64,000 nucleotides of DNA from contig NC_067205.1 of assembly GCF_026262505.1 (NCBI RefSeq), positions 18,473,645-18,537,644 on the forward strand, read 5' to 3'. Below are positions 60,641 through 64,000 of this stretch, piece after piece. The notes under the pieces are model-generated. The model worked only from the letters and a program-made list of their open reading frames with translations. It searched no databases and had not been told where the DNA came from. Made by a program: the position numbers and the translations under genes. This stretch comes from Trichomonas vaginalis G3. Taxonomy: Eukaryota; Parabasalia; Trichomonadida; Trichomonadidae. Each line of letters starts with the position of its first letter. The stretch's first letter is position 1.

Positions 60641-61163
60641 TTTGTTCTTACAGTTAATTCAAAATTTTCTTGAAATTGAGAAGTATGAATTCACATCAAA
60701 ATTGTGTGAATTCACAGTAATTCATATGAATTCACACTATCTTTAAGGCATTTCACCAAAATGATATTGTTGTTTCAGTCTAATTTGAATGGTTTTGAAA
60801 AGCATTTATTGGGGAAAACTGTCAAATGTTCAAAATTAGTTTCAAAGTTTGTTTTGTTTAGTTCAGCATTAGAAAACTGCATGTTTCATATGTAAAAATA
60901 CTGAAGAAATGAAATTTTAATCATTTTTCTATCATAATATTGATAAGAAAAATATTATAATGGAATTTGATAGTAAATTATCGGATACAGAAGGTTTCTT
61001 AGATAGGTAGTTTTAATGGATCGAAATTTAAAGTCCAATATTGAGTTTTATTGCAATTTTTGGTAAAGGATTTCATATAAATTTTGTAAACTATTGAAAG
61101 TTTGAAATATTTATTATTTGAGATAAATTTTGGTCGATGTAAATTGAAAAATTTTATTGTGAA
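60641..61163. other. divergent intergenic region
   Basis: Spacer between divergent genes. Near 60685-60740 GTGAATTC/GAATTCAC-type motifs recur three times (GAATTCACA, GTGAATTCAC, GAATTCACAC), close to the acyltransferase start. They may be regulatory. Nothing else was recognised. Confidence 0.35.
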
Positions 61164-63019
61164 ATGTCTTTCTCTCTTTCCTCGAATGGGCTTGCGAATA
61201 TAGCTGCATTACCTGTGAATGAAGAAGACAATTTTGTCATTAACATCGGTAGTATTCAATTTAACTGCGCCAAATACGTAGCCGCATTTATTTCGCCGAT
61301 AATTACAAAATTACTTAAAGAAGATCAGCTCATTTCAAGTTTTTCGATTGATACATCATGCAATAATCCAACAATGATTGAATCTTTTATGGCAAAACTT
61401 CTTTCCGGACAAAAATTTGATATTAATTCCCAAAATTCAAAGTACATTAAAGAAATAGGAACCGCATTACAAAATTCTGAGATTGTAGAGTCTGTTGACA
61501 AAGCAATTTCTACAAAATCTACGTATTCTCCAAAAAATATCATTCAAATCATTAAAGAAAAGTCCAATCATACTCTGAACATTACCGATGAAGTTGATTA
61601 TGCAGCAAAGAACATATCATTCTTACCTAGAAGCGAATTACTTGATTTAGATCTTGATCTAATTGATCAGATACTTTCAAGCCCGAATTTACTGATTGAA
61701 AACGAAGATTAGCTTGCCGAACTCATATTTGACATATGTAAATCCAACGAAAACCAAAATGCGGCCTTTCTATTTCATAATATTAATTTTGAGTACCTTT
61801 CTACATCAGGAGTGACCAGATTCCTCAAAGTCGTTAACCACAAAAACCTTACAGGCCCTGTATGGTCCGCTCTGACTCAAAGATTAACTCATGATATTGT
61901 TCAATCGACAATTGACGTAAAGAGGTACTTTACAGGTTTCAAACCAAAAGAAACAATCGTAGATGATAAAGTTAAGAAGATAGAATTCACGGGAAATCCA
62001 TTTGAAGGTATAATCCATGAAATGACCAAAGAAACCGGTCAAAATCCACATGCGGCCAGGGTTGTAGAGATCACGAGTAGCAGCAAAGAAAGGAGTCATC
62101 CCTGGAACATCCTTGATTACAATTGGACCGAATGGTTCTATACAAGGAACATTCCTGACTCTTGGATACAAATGGACTTCAAAAACAAAAGAATTGCTCC
62201 TACGTGGTACTCTATTAAGTCTGACGGAAACAGCTGCAGCCATATAAAGAACTGGGTACTCGAAGGATCAGATGACGCAACAAATTGGTCAATGGTTGAT
62301 GAACAAAGAGACAATTCTATATTAAATGGCCAATTTAATGTTGGAACATTTAAATGCTCAAAATCTAGGTTTTACAGGTACTTTAGAATAAGACAGATTG
62401 ACTTGAAGGCAAACCCAAATTTTAGCTAAAAGTGACAGGGAAAATTGCTCGGTTCTACATTCAAAATAAATTTCATTAATTTTTACGTACATATTAAGGT
62501 ACTTATCTTCTACATATATAATCTTCATTAGATATATACATGATAAATAAAATTCATAAAACATTAAAAATCAAAAAATTAGATGAACCTTGGCAATTAA
62601 ACTTTATTAAATAATAGTTGTTTATAAATTATATTATATTATCATTTAATATTATTTTGATAATGAAGATTTTATTTTGCAATAATATAAACGAAATTTT
62701 TTACCTTATGAACTTTTGATGGAAATATGCAAATTTAAAATAATAAAGAAAGCCGCGAGCGAAGCGATCGGCTTAGGTCTAAGATTTTGATTCAAATCTT
62801 TGCTTATATTCCTTAAATTCTTTATGAAACTCGCAACAGTTCCATAAAAAATTTTAAATTCTAAACTGTCGAAATTACCGATCGGTAATCACACCCTTCA
62901 CGGGTGTGTCACTTTTAGCTAAAATTACCCCTACTCTTGACTTGAATACAAGTGGAAACAACTATTTGGGAATGTGTAATTTCGAAATGTTTGGATCTAT
63001 CAAAGATAATGTTGAATAA
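61164..63019 (+). pseudogene. BTB/BACK-like plus F5/8 type C domain protein, stop codon and transposon insertion
   Basis: ATG at 61164 (MSFSLSSNGLANIAALPVNE). The N-terminal BTB/BACK-like part runs to a TAG at 61710, after which the same frame continues without loss (LAELIFDICKSNENQNAAFL). A discoidin-type (F5/8C) galactose-binding domain follows, with NPHAARVVEITSSSKERSHP, SWIQMDFKNKRIAPTWYSIK and KNWVLEGSDDATNWSMVDEQ. The domain is cut at 62431 by a 481-bp element and its last strand reappears beyond it (LDLNTSGNNYLGMCNFEMFG), ending at 63019. The family is large in trichomonads. One nonsense codon plus the insertion make it dead. Confidence 0.8.
62432..62912. mobile_element. 481-bp non-autonomous element inside the F5/8C gene
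   Basis: The ends GTGACA (62432-62437) and TGTCAC (62907-62912) are inverted. Both are bordered by the palindrome TTTTAGCTAAAA (62420-62431, 62913-62924), which is either a 12-bp target duplication or part of a 20-bp inverted repeat. The two halves of the discoidin domain lie immediately outside. Inside are a GC-rich hairpin (62750-62774, AAGCCG...CGGCTT), the palindrome TTACCGATCGGTAA (about 62875-62888) and the hairpin CACACCC/GGGTGTG (about 62890-62908). No ORF. Superfamily unknown. Confidence 0.75.
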
Positions 63020-64000
63020 ATAATTTTTATATATATAAGGTAGTCACAAAATCTAAGTAGTGAGGCTCTCAAAAATTGAACCGTACTCCATACAAAATTT
63101 GTGTACCCTCACTACTTAGATTTTGTGGCCTTCAATTGAGAGGTTAGTTTTGATAGAGCACGTTATAAAATTAAAAGGGAAAAATAAATAAATTTAAACA
63201 TTTAATTATATATAATGTAAGGAGTGTAATTCCAAATTTTCTAAAAACTATTCAAATTTGAGCATTTTTTTGGAAATAGTAAATCTAATATGTACATCTA
63301 ATAACAACATGATTCATCACCTTTTCAAGCTCTGCAGTCAATTTTTTGAAATTTGATTGAAATAAATGTAGCAAAAATTACATTTCATTAGGGAATATAT
63401 GAGTTTCTCTGGAAACAGGCTGATAAATTTTAAATTTTGTCTAATCAACATGAATGCATTGAGAAATTTGGATTGATTTTCTGGTAGAATCTGGAACAAT
63501 TCAACCATGTATAAATGGATCATGTATCATCATGAAATGTTAGTGTTAGAGTTCAAAAGAAACAGAATGAGTGGAAATCAAACACAATCTGAATAATTTT
63601 AAACGTATACAATCTTTAAGTTTGTATTTTGAATTCTACATATATGATTGTGTAATTCGTTCTTTCAAATTTTCGGATTCAGGCATGTTTTGATAAAATT
63701 CATTCCCAAAAACGTCAATTAACAATTAAATTTAGTGTATTTTAAATATATATACGTATTATATTTTATAAATTATATTAAATTCGCAAAATTTTAAGTT
63801 TTAAACAAAAATAAAAAATGTTCAAAATATGAAATTATGCATAGGATATTAAAATTTACATGTTAGCAATTTTTTTGAATCGCTTTCAATTTTCATATTC
63901 AAATTTTTAAGATTTTTCTGAAATAATAAGCAAGAATATCAACCTAAATAATATTAAATTCCATGCGTTAATTTTCCCTCAAAAGTCATTGACCGCCTCT
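63020..64000. other. intergenic to window end
   Basis: AT-rich, with one perfect inverted repeat at 63045-63127. No ORF longer than short noise and no RNA gene seen. Confidence 0.4.
63045..63127. repeat. 83-bp perfect hairpin repeat
   Basis: CACAAAATCTAAGTAGTGAG (63045-63064, pairing extends one base further to 63065) is exactly complementary to 63108-63127 across a 41-base loop. Just inside the left arm and outside the right arm are CTCTCAAAAATTGAA and TTCAATTGAGAG, also roughly complementary. It may be a small foldback element. Confidence 0.7.

Noticed and set aside
1-64000. tRNA and rRNA genes
   Set aside because: I scanned for T-arm and rRNA-like conserved motifs on both strands by eye and saw none that I can support; a tRNAscan or Rfam run would be decisive.

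Overview
The window looks like nuclear DNA of a parabasalid, most probably Trichomonas vaginalis or a close relative. The evidence is very AT-rich spacers, intronless genes and short 5' leaders with TCA-type initiator or CCTTT motifs. It also carries gene families typical of trichomonads: DUF3447-type ankyrin proteins (one has the familiar N-terminus beginning MSDQDVHPNEF), BTB/BACK-like plus F5/8 type C proteins, small Myb proteins, and a Maverick/Polinton element. The species call is inference from family resemblance.

Layout. (1) 1-~8950: remnant of a Maverick/Polinton, less AT-rich than its surroundings. It holds a minus-strand virion-type cluster (912-aa structural-type protein, NLS protein, major capsid candidate, two small overlapping ORFs, minor capsid candidate, SF3-helicase-type N-terminus) and a divergent plus-strand gene. 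Many of these genes are frameshifted, so it looks dead. (2) 9000-16100: an unrecognised ORF without ATG, a Myb protein, a small ORF, two convergent Q/N-rich prion-like paralogues (the plus-strand copy broken by three in-frame stops and truncated at a 143-bp inverted repeat), and a Vps55/LEPROT membrane protein. (3) 16400-27100: a 2166-aa PH-LRR (CARMIL-like) protein with a huge Ser/Asp/Glu/Lys tail, an ankyrin/DUF3447 protein, and a SAPS/HEAT-like protein. (4) 28800-34460: a decayed tandem duplication of the SAPS-like gene and a right-handed beta-helix-like gene, interrupted by an ankyrin pseudogene. (5) 34770-43580: a coiled-coil protein, a small acidic protein ending in CCRVC, a 1442-aa WD40 protein and an MCF-type multi-pass membrane protein with a KKxx tail. 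(6) 44100-50640: nested mobile DNA. A 3290-bp IS3/IS481-like DDE transposon with about 0.8-0.9-kb inverted repeats and a 15-bp near-perfect target duplication sits inside an older element with TTAAGGGTGCAC ends; a second TTAA-flanked element and a structured, GC-richer block follow. (7) 50660-64000: GDP-mannose pyrophosphorylase, a tandemly expanded ankyrin array whose repeats all carry over-long poly-T tracts, gene fragments, a BTB-like/ankyrin gene split by an 1120-bp hAT-like element (8-bp duplication), a condensation/acyltransferase-fold protein, and a BTB-like/F5/8C gene split by a 481-bp element.

No operon-like cooperation is visible among the host genes. The dominant theme is a handful of intact housekeeping genes (Vps55, GMPP, WD40, LRR, acyltransferase) in a landscape of duplicated surface/ankyrin families repeatedly cut by transposons. 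In two cases the element boundary is proven by the two halves of a coding domain resuming on either side.
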